Shown: in pieces, positions 9,851 through 19,121 of the stretch
Position numbering within the stretch: position 1 is the first letter of the stretch
How the letters are laid out: every line of letters begins with the position of its first letter
NCBI GenBank assembly: GCA_018001695.1
Contig: JAGNHN010000028.1
Coordinates: 1 to 47,274 of the forward strand
Length of the DNA stretch: 47,274 nucleotides
Direction: 5' to 3'
DNA from: Lentimicrobiaceae bacterium
GTDB lineage: Bacteria > Bacteroidota > Bacteroidia > Bacteroidales > JAGNHN01
The notes under the pieces: model-generated
What the model saw: the letters and a program-made list of their open reading frames with translations, nothing else
Told to the model about the DNA's origin: nothing
Databases searched by the model: none
Translations under genes and position numbers: made by a program

Positions 9851-9886
9851 AAACCAGTAGTTGCGCCTGCAGCTACTGGTTTTTTT
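9851..9886. terminator. Bidirectional intrinsic terminator
   Basis: AAACCAGTAG (9851-9860) pairs perfectly with CTACTGGTTT (9873-9882), followed by a T-run on the plus strand. The minus strand also has a short T-run after the stem. It serves gdhA and the convergent polysaccharide operon, whose last stop codon lies in the right arm. Confidence 0.85.
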
Positions 9887-11120
9887 GATATAGAACCACA
9901 TTAAAAAAGGCGTAAAAGACGACCCCCGCCTGGGTTTCGAGCATAGATTCAAACAACAGATTGAAGCCCAGTAATATCAGGAAAACAAAATAAGGAAAGT
10001 TGTTCTGCCGGTAGGCCTGCAAAGCAGGAAGGAGGAGGATGAGGATGAGGACAAGGAGCCCGATGACGCCCAGTGCTACCGTGGTTTGAAGGTATTGGTT
10101 ATGGGCATTCAACCGCTGCTCTGAGGCTGCCTTCATTCCTTTCTTTTCGTACTCGGCCATCAGCACATCTTTGACATCCCCTGTCCCGGCACCGGTCAGG
10201 AAATGCTCCCAGGCAAGCCTCAGGCCCGCCTGCCATATCAGGATCCGCTCAGCCGTACCTTCTGTATCGTCTTTCTTTACCTCATCATGGGCCTCCATCA
10301 CAGCCGAAGCTGTCTTGAGGCGGAGTACTGAATACGGAAAAGCATTGAGCATCAGCAGAAGAAAGGTTATCGACAATAAAAATCCGAGGATGCCTTCCAC
10401 CATTAGTTTTTGCCTGATAATCAAATACATCATACTGATAACCAATGTGATTACAAGCCCAAGTATGCCGGCTTTGGAGCTCAGTAAGACGATGAAAACC
10501 ATGAACAATGCCAGAAGCAGGATGAGAAAAATCCTGAATGTCTTGGTCAGCAAGCTTTTATGCTCAACCAGAATAATGGTCACGAGGGCGATGGCCAAAT
10601 TGAGATAAAGCGCCAGGTAGGAAGGATGGTGGGAATAAGATAATCCTGTGTAGAAAAAGCTCATGATATCCCCTGACTGCTGCCACATCCAAAACGCCCT
10701 GCCGAGTCCAAACAAGAGGGAGGACAGGCATCCGCCGATGAAGGCGAACCAGACACGGATCATCCACTTTTCTTCAAGCGTGCGCGGATCCAGGGTAACA
10801 AAAATCAATGGAAAGATGAGGAGAGAGGCTTTTACCTCCAGATCGAAGAGACCGGACCTGATATTGTTGGTATTGATCATCCCGATCAGGTGTATAAGGT
10901 ATAACACAGCAAACATCAGGATGGTGGCCCGATGACGGGAAGTGATGACAGCCTGCGGCAGTCGCAGGAACTGTCCACTCAACAACCACCTAAGTATCAA
11001 CATACTAATCAAAACAGGAATACCCTGTTTATACAGGGGCAAAAGAAAAGCTATCCCCATAAGCAGGTAGCGGTCGAGCTGTAGCAACGAGGTAGACCTG
11101 TTTTGCCAGAAAGATTTCAT
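9873..11120 (-). CDS. O-antigen ligase/polymerase family membrane protein
   Basis: A 415-residue polytopic inner-membrane protein with about ten to twelve hydrophobic segments. A large periplasmic loop holds AHDEVKKDDTEGTAERILIW and the family hallmark NAHNQYLQTTVALG. These features place it in the Wzy_C/WaaL superfamily, which either polymerises O-units or joins polysaccharide to lipid A core or to another acceptor. Sequence alone does not separate ligase from polymerase. It is the last gene of the polysaccharide array, 27 nt after a glycosyltransferase gene. Confidence 0.85.
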   Translation of the reverse strand: MKSFWQNRSTSLLQLDRYLLMGIAFLLPLYKQGIPVLISMLILRWLLSGQFLRLPQAVITSRHRATILMFAVLYLIHLIGMINTNNIRSGLFDLEVKASLLIFPLIFVTLDPRTLEEKWMIRVWFAFIGGCLSSLLFGLGRAFWMWQQSGDIMSFFYTGLSYSHHPSYLALYLNLAIALVTIILVEHKSLLTKTFRIFLILLLALFMVFIVLLSSKAGILGLVITLVISMMYLIIRQKLMVEGILGFLLSITFLLLMLNAFPYSVLRLKTASAVMEAHDEVKKDDTEGTAERILIWQAGLRLAWEHFLTGAGTGDVKDVLMAEYEKKGMKAASEQRLNAHNQYLQTTVALGVIGLLVLILILLLPALQAYRQNNFPYFVFLILLGFNLLFESMLETQAGVVFYAFFNVVLYQKNQ

Positions 11121-11147
11121 ACAGGTAAAGATAGGAACTGTATTTGT

Positions 11148-12386
11148 TTAAGGATGATGATCTGTCTGAACGATCCGTAAGAATTGTGCTGCAAGAACGC
11201 GGTAATCATGCTGCGACGCGACAAACGCACTTCCTTTCCTGCCCATCTCCAGCCGCGCTGCTTCAGTCATATTCATGATCTGGGAGATGGCGTCACGAAT
11301 GCTCAGGGGGTCCTGAGGTGGGATACTGATGCCACAGCCGGCCTCTCCAACAAGGTCGTTACCACTTCTGATGGCATAGATCACGGGCTTTTCGGCCATC
11401 ATATAGTCGAATAGCTTGTTCGGGCTCACCCCAAACCGGAAGAGAGGTTGATCCTGCAGTCCAATGTATAAGGCATCCATACGGGAGAGCAATGCCGGAA
11501 CCTGCTTCTTTGGAACCGGAGGCAGGAAGAAAACCTGCGACAATCCTTTATCCGCTGCCTGTCGGATAAGCCTCTCCTTTTCGGGGCCTTTTCCGGCCAG
11601 GACGAAGGCCACCTGTTGCATGCCGGTCTGACTGGCTGTCAGGATGAAAGATTCGAGCGCATTGGCCACTCCATGTGCTCCGGCATATCCAACGATGAAG
11701 GCGTACTGTTGCCGGATCGCATCCAGCTGCGCCTTCAGGTCCGGGTCCAGGGGTGTGACATCCTTCCATTCTTCCATATTCACACCGTTGGGGATGTGGT
11801 GCCAACGCTCCGGCTTCAGACCACGCCCCTGCATATGCGGTAGTGTTGCCGGAAGCAGTGAGACGGTGTAATCAGCACGCTGATAGGCATCATCTTCCGC
11901 CCGCTGTGCTGCCATGATGAAGGGGTGCCATCTGGAATACCCACCCAATTCCATGGGCGACAGTGGCCATAGGTCATGTACTTCATACACCAGCCGGCAT
12001 GCAGCTTTGCGGGCGATGCGTGCGGCGAACCAGACATCGAATGGGTAGGTGGAAGAGGCAATGACCAGGTCGGGACGTACTTCCTTCACCAGGCGTCTGG
12101 TGTAAAAGAACAGTCGCCCAAGAAAAACCAGAATATTCAAGATCCTGCCCAGGCTGTTGCCATGATATGCCGGTGTTTTCAACCAGATGTATGAGATCCC
12201 TTCATGCTTTTCTCTATGGAATGCTTGGGTTGTTTCAGGCTGGCCTGTGCGCACATGGGCATAGGAGGCTGCTACGATACAGACTTCATGCCCCATCCGG
12301 GCCCATTCACGGGCCAGGTAGTAAGGACGGTACTCCATCCCCAGACGCTCCGATCCGGCATAGTGATTGATCAGCAGGATTCTCAT
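11148..12386 (-). CDS. GT4-family glycosyltransferase (WbuB-like)
   Basis: A 412-residue GT-B enzyme expected to add a sugar from a nucleotide sugar to the growing lipid-linked repeat unit at the cytoplasmic face. The N-terminal strand MRILLINHYAG, the YEVHDLWP segment, HIPNGV near the hinge and the C-terminal GVSPNKLFDYM donor-site motif are typical of the WbuB-like branch. A longer frame starting at 12467 is rejected. The ATG at 12386 overlaps the upstream stop by four bases (ATGA), which fits the pattern throughout the operon. Confidence 0.88.
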   Translation of the reverse strand: MRILLINHYAGSERLGMEYRPYYLAREWARMGHEVCIVAASYAHVRTGQPETTQAFHREKHEGISYIWLKTPAYHGNSLGRILNILVFLGRLFFYTRRLVKEVRPDLVIASSTYPFDVWFAARIARKAACRLVYEVHDLWPLSPMELGGYSRWHPFIMAAQRAEDDAYQRADYTVSLLPATLPHMQGRGLKPERWHHIPNGVNMEEWKDVTPLDPDLKAQLDAIRQQYAFIVGYAGAHGVANALESFILTASQTGMQQVAFVLAGKGPEKERLIRQAADKGLSQVFFLPPVPKKQVPALLSRMDALYIGLQDQPLFRFGVSPNKLFDYMMAEKPVIYAIRSGNDLVGEAGCGISIPPQDPLSIRDAISQIMNMTEAARLEMGRKGSAFVASQHDYRVLAAQFLRIVQTDHHP

Positions 12387-13513
12387 ACTTCCTTTTCTTT
12401 GATGCCGGTTGCTCCGGATGTCAGGGCAGCATACAATTCCAGCAAAGCATCTTTCTCGGCTTCCCAATGATAACGTCCCATAACAGCTTCACGACCATGG
12501 CGTCCCATCTGACCGGCCCGTTCCGGATGGGTCATCAGGTACTGGATGGCGGTTGCGATCTCTTCCGGACAATGTGGATCGACACAGATGCCGCAATCCG
12601 CTTCGCTGATGATCTCCTTCCACAGGGGGAAGGCTGACGCTATGACGGGGATACCGGAGGCCATATATTCGAACATTTTCACCGGCAGGGAGGTTAAAAA
12701 ATTGGGTGACGGCAGCAGGGTTACCATACCTGCCAGGCATTCCGGCAGGAGATTACTGACCTCTTCCCTGTCCAGAAATCCCAGTTCGTCGACATATGCC
12801 CATTCAGGCATGCTGCGCAACTCATCTCTCAGTTCAGGAGGTGAATATGTGCCCGCAAGGGCAAGCCTCACACCGGCCAGGGGCAGGCTTTTCATCAAGG
12901 GGATAATCCCCCTGACCTTGAAGATTCCACCAATGTAGCATACCCTGTCCTGCTTGCTGCGCATTTCCGGTACCGGCTGAAATTCACTAAGCAGGGGGAG
13001 GTTACGTACGAGGACAATCGGTAGCTCTGGCTGCCTAAGGCTCTGGCCAATGGAGGGGGTAGCCACTACCACGGCATCATAACGGCGTAGCCATCTATGC
13101 TGCAGCCAGGCTACCCAACGGGCAGCCGGTATCCGCAGCCAGGACGGAATATAATGCTTGGCCATGATTTGAAGCGGCAGGTCCTCGTGGGCATCAAAGA
13201 TCACATGTTTCCCTTTGCGCTTCAACCACAGGCCGCATAAGATCAGTTCCGGGTCATGTATATGATAAATATTTACATCTAAACGGCGTGCTTTCCGGTA
13301 GATCATCCATGATCCAAACAGCATGCGCTTCATCCTGCCAAATCCGGGCTTCATGGCCGATAATACACGAACACCTTGATATTCAAATGACTCATCACAG
13401 GGTGCTAATATGGTGACATCATAGCCAGCGGCCGCCAGGGATGCTGCTTCCTTATGCAGGATGCGGACATCTGTAGCAGAATGTACTGTGGTCATATGAC
13501 ATACCCTGATCAT
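12383..13513 (-). CDS. GT4-family glycosyltransferase
   Basis: A 376-residue GT-B enzyme. Early residues include HSATDVRILHKEAASLAAAG, a pattern common to GT4 enzymes of exopolysaccharide loci. HIHDPEL and FDAHEDLP lie in the N-terminal domain, and the C-terminal domain has KMFEYMASGIPVIAS with the donor-binding glutamate. Sugar specificity cannot be read from sequence. It overlaps both neighbouring genes by four bases, which suggests translational coupling. Confidence 0.88.
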   Translation of the reverse strand: MIRVCHMTTVHSATDVRILHKEAASLAAAGYDVTILAPCDESFEYQGVRVLSAMKPGFGRMKRMLFGSWMIYRKARRLDVNIYHIHDPELILCGLWLKRKGKHVIFDAHEDLPLQIMAKHYIPSWLRIPAARWVAWLQHRWLRRYDAVVVATPSIGQSLRQPELPIVLVRNLPLLSEFQPVPEMRSKQDRVCYIGGIFKVRGIIPLMKSLPLAGVRLALAGTYSPPELRDELRSMPEWAYVDELGFLDREEVSNLLPECLAGMVTLLPSPNFLTSLPVKMFEYMASGIPVIASAFPLWKEIISEADCGICVDPHCPEEIATAIQYLMTHPERAGQMGRHGREAVMGRYHWEAEKDALLELYAALTSGATGIKEKEV

Positions 13514-14553
13514 GGCACCAGGAGTCTTTGATAGATATCGAGAAATCGCTGCCGATTGGTATCCCGCATGGCTTTCTTCCGGATCAGGTCAAGGTTGGTC
13601 TCCATTAGTTGCGTGTAGTCCAGATCCAGTGCCTGCTGGATAATATTGGCACCCAGGTCAGTGGCAACAATACCGTTATGTCCGTGCTGTATCCATTCCC
13701 GGTTGGAGGGAAGATCCGACACGATGGGGCGGCAACCTGCAGCCATGGCTTCGAGCAGGCTAATGGCTGTGGCATCACTTTCAGGAACGGAGATATACAC
13801 AGCAGCCCTGGCGTAATAGGACAAATTGGTGGGAGCATCCACGAACCCAACGAAGCGGGTTTGTGATGAGATGCCCAGTGCCTTCGCCAGTTCTTTAAGC
13901 CGGGGCGTATCGTACCCTTCACCAGCGACAACCAATTGCCATGTGTCGTCCTGGCAGTCGTCCAGGAACCGCTTAAATGCCTTCAGGACGGCATCAATCC
14001 TGTAGAGCTCCTTATGGAGGCGGTTGCTGTATACCAGATTCTCTTTCGGGCCTGTCTGCGGTAAAGCAGGCAGGCCGAAGTTAACCGTGTCGACCTTCAG
14101 CTCGCATGGGCTGGCCAGTTCCTTCATGACAGCCGCCAGGTAATGTGAGTCGGCTGTGCAGTAATCAGTCTTGCGCAGGATATACCTGGCCATTGCGCGA
14201 TATAGCCATCCCTTTCCTGGAACCTGTAGAATATCACTGCCCCAGGCGGTCAATACGACCGGTATGCGGGCCGGCATGGCAAGAAAGGCATACAAAGCAT
14301 GGGTTCCCGCCTGATGGATGTGGATGACATCAGGCCTGAAATGCCTTATGGCTTTACGAAACCTTAGAATTGTTCCAGGGATAAGTGAAGGATTTTTCAA
14401 AGACATGTTGATTTCTGTGACGGGGATATCTCCCCATCGCACAGAGCCAAGGCTGGTGATGACACCGGTCTCACTGAAATGCTCCCGCACCAGGTGATAA
14501 TAATTCACCGTATGCATGGAGTCGGTACCAATAATCAGGAGCCGGGGTTTCAT
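13510..14553 (-). CDS. GT4-family glycosyltransferase
   Basis: A 347-residue GT-B enzyme. HIHQAGTHALYAF and VLTAWGSDIL lie in the acceptor domain, VAGEGYDTPRLKELA at the start of the donor domain, and PESDATAISLLEAMAAG in the nucleotide-sugar site with the usual catalytic-site glutamate. It follows the deacetylase-like gene by 16 nt and overlaps the next glycosyltransferase by four. It is the first of three consecutive GT4 genes, which suggests at least three glycosidic bonds are made by this locus. Confidence 0.88.
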   Translation of the reverse strand: MKPRLLIIGTDSMHTVNYYHLVREHFSETGVITSLGSVRWGDIPVTEINMSLKNPSLIPGTILRFRKAIRHFRPDVIHIHQAGTHALYAFLAMPARIPVVLTAWGSDILQVPGKGWLYRAMARYILRKTDYCTADSHYLAAVMKELASPCELKVDTVNFGLPALPQTGPKENLVYSNRLHKELYRIDAVLKAFKRFLDDCQDDTWQLVVAGEGYDTPRLKELAKALGISSQTRFVGFVDAPTNLSYYARAAVYISVPESDATAISLLEAMAAGCRPIVSDLPSNREWIQHGHNGIVATDLGANIIQQALDLDYTQLMETNLDLIRKKAMRDTNRQRFLDIYQRLLVP

Positions 14554-14569
14554 CTTTCTGGTATTACGT

Positions 14570-15376
14570 CTATAAAGGGATCTGGTACATGAGGCCTTTG
14601 CCCAACCTTTCCATGTCCTGGTTCAGGTTATGGGAAGCATTGGCACCCCAATGCCTGGGATGTGTCAGGAGGCAAATGACCGGCATACCCTGTTCCATGG
14701 CTGCCTGCGGGCTCAGAGGATGATAACGCTCCGGGTGAGGCCGGTCGCTGATGTACACATTGATGGCTTCCAGCAGCCAGGGATCATATGCCTCAGCCAC
14801 CAATGAAAACGAGGCGCGTATGCTTTCATCCACGAGAATGTGGTTGGGAACATCCAGCATCCTGTTGACAAAGTCGCCATGACTTGCGATGGTCCGGACA
14901 GGTTTGGACAAGCGGGCGTTGAAGGCTTCCAGGTTCTTCCGGAAAAGCGCCCTCATGGGCTCCATATGCGTCATTATCTCCTCCCTGTTCCGGATCCGCA
15001 TTCTATAGGCATATGAGGCTACTTCCTCATAATGGTAACCGATCTCACTCCCTGACCGCAAAATCTGGTCCATCAATCCAGGTTCGGCGGTTGAAAGCCT
15101 GAAGTAATAGGTTGCAGGGATGCCCAGATCACTTTCTATTCTATTCCATTCAGCGGCTCTCAGCAGATCCGTATCAATGTCATGCCGGTTGATAAACACC
15201 TTGTCAGGGAGTTTTCCCTCCTGATATCCCTCCACGAAGGACAGCATGGTCATATGGGAATATCCCAGCTCTTTAGCCTTGATATTCAACTGTCTGTACT
15301 CCTCCATGCGGGATGGCATGACATAATCGGAGTACAGGCGGTTGAAAAACTGATTCAATCTTTCTGTAATGTCCAT
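14570..15376 (-). CDS. Polysaccharide deacetylase-like protein
   Basis: A 268-residue protein without a signal peptide. It has the motif order of the NodB/CE4 superfamily: NRHDIDTD near residue 63 (metal-binding Asp), ATYYFRLS, EIGYHYEE, ASHGDF and a late THPRHWG. Classical CE4 enzymes remove N- or O-acetyl groups from sugars with a bound metal. The lack of a signal peptide suggests it acts on a cytoplasmic sugar or lipid-linked intermediate, which is inference. Proteins of this type are frequent in surface-polysaccharide loci. The start overlaps the previous gene by 22 nt. Confidence 0.75.
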   Translation of the reverse strand: MDITERLNQFFNRLYSDYVMPSRMEEYRQLNIKAKELGYSHMTMLSFVEGYQEGKLPDKVFINRHDIDTDLLRAAEWNRIESDLGIPATYYFRLSTAEPGLMDQILRSGSEIGYHYEEVASYAYRMRIRNREEIMTHMEPMRALFRKNLEAFNARLSKPVRTIASHGDFVNRMLDVPNHILVDESIRASFSLVAEAYDPWLLEAINVYISDRPHPERYHPLSPQAAMEQGMPVICLLTHPRHWGANASHNLNQDMERLGKGLMYQIPL

Positions 15377-16056
15377 GTTACCCTATAGGATTTAAAACCG
15401 AGTCTCTTCTTAAACAACCGCAATCCCGCTGTGGCGCCCGGAAAAGTATCATACATCATGAACCTGACGCCAGGAAGATGATCATAAACCTTAGCTACAG
15501 CGGATGTCAGGAGCAGGTACATGATTCCGTTCCGGAGGTGGTTTGCATGTCCCAGTATACGGTTCACCAGGACTAACTCACCCGCCACCTGCAGCCAAAG
15601 GTAGGCAATCAGTTTCTCTTCGAAAAAAACACCATAATAGAGATGTGATGGCCGATCAGGGTATTGGATGTCCATTCCGGTATAGGTATCATCCATTGGC
15701 TTACCCTGTCTGTCTGTCGCAGAGCTATTTATTTCCCGAATATCTGCAAGCGAATTCCATGGATTCATCTTCCGGAAGACATATCCAGCCCTGCCTGCCT
15801 TGCGGGTGTAATAAATGGCCGAGTTCTTGCCGCCATATTGGTCTGCATAGCCCTGAAAACCATCATAATCTTTTAAAGGAATCAATGCCACGCCCCTTGT
15901 TTTATTTCTGATAACCCACCATTTCGGATGCCGGCTATTGAGCGCGGTGTAGATTCTGCTACTGTCCTCGTTCACAGGCCCCAGGCTGACCCGCACATGA
16001 GGAGAACAAAGCAATTCCCTCATTATCAAAATTATATCTTTAAAAAACTCAGGCAT
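15355..16056 (-). CDS. GNAT-like acyltransferase of the polysaccharide locus
   Basis: A 233-residue protein whose C-terminal half (HLYYGVFFEEKLIAYLWL through LFKKRLGFKSYRV) fits the GNAT fold, ending in the usual LGF segment. The N-terminal half is not recognised. It probably transfers an acyl or aminoacyl group to a sugar or related intermediate; the substrate is unknown. I choose the ATG at 16056, which overlaps the flippase stop by eight bases. In-frame ATGs at 16083 and 16062 lie deeper within the upstream gene. Confidence 0.6.
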   Translation of the reverse strand: MPEFFKDIILIMRELLCSPHVRVSLGPVNEDSSRIYTALNSRHPKWWVIRNKTRGVALIPLKDYDGFQGYADQYGGKNSAIYYTRKAGRAGYVFRKMNPWNSLADIREINSSATDRQGKPMDDTYTGMDIQYPDRPSHLYYGVFFEEKLIAYLWLQVAGELVLVNRILGHANHLRNGIMYLLLTSAVAKVYDHLPGVRFMMYDTFPGATAGLRLFKKRLGFKSYRVTWTLQKD

Positions 16057-17335
16057 AGGCATCCGGTACCGGTTTACTTGCAAGGCGGTAATACCATCCT
16101 AACACCAACAAAGATAGGATTGCGGAGGCAATGGCCATCAGTGTAAAACCCACGATAAAGCTATCCACATACCATCCGTAGAGCAAGGCTAAAGTACGCA
16201 TTACCAAATCAATAAGCGTAACAGCCAGGGCCTGGGGTTGCTTGTTATATAAAATGGGCAGGTTGGAAAAAGGGGAAATCAGGTAATTGAGGAAGATCCA
16301 TGGTAGAAGAACCTGGGCAATCTTACCTGATTCACGGAAATCTTCTGAGAAAACAAAGGCGAAGATATCAGGCCCAAACAGCAGGATGAGCAGGAAGACC
16401 GGTGAAGCAACGGCTGCCATATTCCTGTGTATGCGCCACATCAGGGGTCTTACGGATTGATTCTCCCGGTTGATGGTAGCAGCGCGCTCATAGAACACCT
16501 GGCCCACAGCGGATCCTATCATGCTCACCGGGACTTTAAGGGCCCTGAATGCCCATGAATACCAACCGAGTACTATATTGCCAAATGCTATGCTAATGAC
16601 GAATACGATACCATTATCGAGAAGAGAATCAATGAGCGCATGCGGTGAATTAACATAGGCAAACGACTTATAACGTTTCATTTGCTGCCGCATCTCACCT
16701 CTATTAAATGCCTTCAGCCAAGGCAGGGGATGGCGGACGAAGACCCAGGCCAGGACCGCTGCTGCGACAAGCAATCCGAGCAGGTATCCGCTTATCAAAC
16801 CCAGGGCGCCCAATCCGAACAGACCGAGGATAAGACTGACAAGACCGATGGACATAGATTGTGCAATCCGGGCGGCGGCATTGCGGCGAAAAGTACGGTG
16901 CCTTGTACTCCAGTAATTGAAAGACTGGTAAACCCCGGTAAACAGAACTGCCAGTGGCAGGAAACCCAGGAAAGGACGCAAGGGTTCTGCATCAAAGAGC
17001 CGGACCATTGCATCTCCCAGGAATAAGACGAGTAGCAAACTCAGCAGGGCCATGGCCACCGCAACTACCAGGGAGAGGTTAAGAACCTGTCTGGCTTCTT
17101 CATGGCGGGCGGGCAATACGATGGCAAACTCGTAACGCAGGCCGGCGATCACTCCGAAGATGGCGATGGCCGACATAAAGAGGGAGAGGATGCCAAAATC
17201 AGCGGGGTCATAGAGACGTGCCAGGAACGGGGCAACCAGGAACGGGACAAGTTGTGCCAGGAAAGTCCCTGTAAACAGGGTCAGAATATGCCCTGCAAAG
17301 GTGGAACCCCGTATGGATGTCAACAGATGCTTCAT
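16049..17335 (-). CDS. Wzx-like polysaccharide flippase
   Basis: A 428-residue polytopic membrane protein of the MOP exporter superfamily, with around twelve hydrophobic segments. The N-terminal stretch LVPFLVAPFLARLYDPADFG is the signature of O-antigen translocases. The expected role is to flip lipid-linked oligosaccharide units from the cytoplasmic to the periplasmic face, where the ligase/polymerase-type protein would use them. Its presence indicates Wzx-dependent rather than ABC-transporter-dependent export. It overlaps the upstream aminotransferase gene by four bases. Confidence 0.9.
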   Translation of the reverse strand: MKHLLTSIRGSTFAGHILTLFTGTFLAQLVPFLVAPFLARLYDPADFGILSLFMSAIAIFGVIAGLRYEFAIVLPARHEEARQVLNLSLVVAVAMALLSLLLVLFLGDAMVRLFDAEPLRPFLGFLPLAVLFTGVYQSFNYWSTRHRTFRRNAAARIAQSMSIGLVSLILGLFGLGALGLISGYLLGLLVAAAVLAWVFVRHPLPWLKAFNRGEMRQQMKRYKSFAYVNSPHALIDSLLDNGIVFVISIAFGNIVLGWYSWAFRALKVPVSMIGSAVGQVFYERAATINRENQSVRPLMWRIHRNMAAVASPVFLLILLFGPDIFAFVFSEDFRESGKIAQVLLPWIFLNYLISPFSNLPILYNKQPQALAVTLIDLVMRTLALLYGWYVDSFIVGFTLMAIASAILSLLVLGWYYRLASKPVPDAYA

Positions 17336-18606
17336 GATCCTCCGTCATTCGTACCATGAACTTCGTGAGAATTCTCCCATTCCAGGACGCTGAGAAATGC
17401 AGCACGGATATTATGCAAAGATTTCTTATTCAACCGGATATGAATCCCCAACGGGAGATTCATCATCTGTTGTGCATAGGCTTCTCCGATACGGCACGAA
17501 CCACTCTGGTAGCAGTAGGCATAACTCCCCAATGGGTGAACCACATCGTTGAACCACTCACCCGGAAGGATGCCTGCCTTCCTGAGTTTCAGGGAGAGTT
17601 GACGCCCGCGGTCATCATGTCTGGACCAAGGCAGCAGAACCGGGTAACGCAGCAGCACGGCGCCCTCCGCCGGGAATAGCCCGATACCGGGTATCCCACT
17701 CAACGCAGCAGTATATAAATCAGTGAGGTTTTTGATATGCCTGACCACTGCATCATAATCTTTGAGCTGCGCCATCACCCACCTTGCCTGAATGGTGCTG
17801 AGCCGCAGCGGATACGACGGCGGCAATTCACCTTCCAGCTCACCGGAAGCTGTAGCGCCCAGCCATCCAAGGCTTTTCAAAACACGCATCCCTGCACCCT
17901 TGAGAAAGACAAGGCGTGGATATGAAGTGATAAGGTGGACCAATAAGGTGATCCACTGCCGGAACAGTGGAAAACCGCGAACGGGTTCAAGCATAAGATA
18001 CGCATCCCTCGTCTTCTCAAGCAAAGCGTTATTATTCACCACAAGAACACCTCCCAGTCCGGACGTAACCGGCTTGGAAAATTCAAAGCTAAAGAAAGCA
18101 GCATCTCCCAGGGTGCCTGTCTTCTTTCCTTCCTTCGATATTGAAGCAATCGTATGCGCAGCATCTTCGATGACCAGGATACCGGGATGCCTGAGTTTGA
18201 GTTCCTGGACGTCTCCGAATGGGATACCATAATTATGTGGTATGACGATGAGGCGGGTGCGGTCACTGACTTTTTCCGAAATCTCCTCTATCCCCGGGTT
18301 TACCTCTCCTTCGGCCAGGTCGGCATAAATTACAGTAGCTCCTGTATACTTTACTGCGTTGGTCACGACCACACAGGTATATGCCGGGACAATCACTTCA
18401 TCTCCCTGGCTGATGCCGGCTGCTTTCATAAACAGGTACAGCCCCATTCTTCCCGCAGCCATCGGAAAGATCGTCTGCTCGTCAACCCCTAAGCGGGCTG
18501 CAAAAGCCCGGCTCAGGGCTTTCGTGTCATCCCTGCCGGCAGGGATGGAGGCAAGAAAAAACTGGCTTAGCTTTAATGCATTACACGTATAGGCCGTGCG
18601 TATCAT
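17332..18606 (-). CDS. DegT/DnrJ/EryC1/StrS-family aminotransferase
   Basis: A 424-residue PLP enzyme of the sugar aminotransferase family. The probable Schiff-base lysine is K178 in SFEFSKPVTSGLGG, and D148 in VIEDAAH contacts the pyridine nitrogen. The typical family motif has GEGG; here it is GLGG. Such enzymes aminate 3- or 4-keto nucleotide sugars. The dehydratase that would make the keto-sugar is not seen in the window. Some members act on non-sugar substrates, so the exact product is open. Confidence 0.87.
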   Translation of the reverse strand: MIRTAYTCNALKLSQFFLASIPAGRDDTKALSRAFAARLGVDEQTIFPMAAGRMGLYLFMKAAGISQGDEVIVPAYTCVVVTNAVKYTGATVIYADLAEGEVNPGIEEISEKVSDRTRLIVIPHNYGIPFGDVQELKLRHPGILVIEDAAHTIASISKEGKKTGTLGDAAFFSFEFSKPVTSGLGGVLVVNNNALLEKTRDAYLMLEPVRGFPLFRQWITLLVHLITSYPRLVFLKGAGMRVLKSLGWLGATASGELEGELPPSYPLRLSTIQARWVMAQLKDYDAVVRHIKNLTDLYTAALSGIPGIGLFPAEGAVLLRYPVLLPWSRHDDRGRQLSLKLRKAGILPGEWFNDVVHPLGSYAYCYQSGSCRIGEAYAQQMMNLPLGIHIRLNKKSLHNIRAAFLSVLEWENSHEVHGTNDGGS

Positions 18607-19121
18607 AGGGCTTTGACTTGTCGTGCCGGCGAGCCGGCATATAAATACCCGCTCACAAGGTGTCCTGATGCCACTGAATTGGCCGCCAGCACCACATGGT
18701 CATCGATCCTGGTTCCGGGCAGTATGATGCAATGACTGCCAATGAACACATTGGAACCGATGTGAATATCCGCATCCATATAGCTGTTGGCAAATGCCTG
18801 TGAGGTATCCTGGATATCATGTGAATGGCAGAACATGGCAGTAAAGGGTCCAACGGCGACATGATCGCCAATATCAAGGGTATTATCCTGGATCAACAGG
18901 TAAACATAAGAAGACAGGTGGGAGTTGTTCCCCATCCTGAACTGCCCCCTTGTGCCGGTAAGCACCGAGGCATGCTGGTATAGAACAGCATCATGTCCCA
19001 ACCTTACATTTCGGGGATGTGTGATCTCAACACCATGAAACACGCGGCTACCAGGAAGAGCGCGCATTCCTTTTAGCTGAAGCAACCTGGTTCTGAGCAA
19101 TCTGATGAATCGCTTTCTCAT
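18603..19121 (-). CDS. Left-handed beta-helix (hexapeptide) acetyltransferase
   Basis: A 172-residue protein made almost entirely of hexapeptide repeats. The CHSHDIQD segment is the equivalent of the catalytic His loop in the WcaF/NodL/maltose acetyltransferase group, and the C-terminal YAGSPARQVKAL is the usual end. It probably O- or N-acetylates a sugar of the polysaccharide. It lies between the wecB-like and aminotransferase genes with four-base overlaps on both sides. Confidence 0.87.
   Translation of the reverse strand: MRKRFIRLLRTRLLQLKGMRALPGSRVFHGVEITHPRNVRLGHDAVLYQHASVLTGTRGQFRMGNNSHLSSYVYLLIQDNTLDIGDHVAVGPFTAMFCHSHDIQDTSQAFANSYMDADIHIGSNVFIGSHCIILPGTRIDDHVVLAANSVASGHLVSGYLYAGSPARQVKAL

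Noticed and set aside
12387-12467. A longer N terminus for the WbuB-like glycosyltransferase
   Set aside because: The extra 27 residues lie within the upstream gene and precede the normal GT4 start MRILLINHYAG. The ATGA overlap at 12383-12386 matches the operon pattern.
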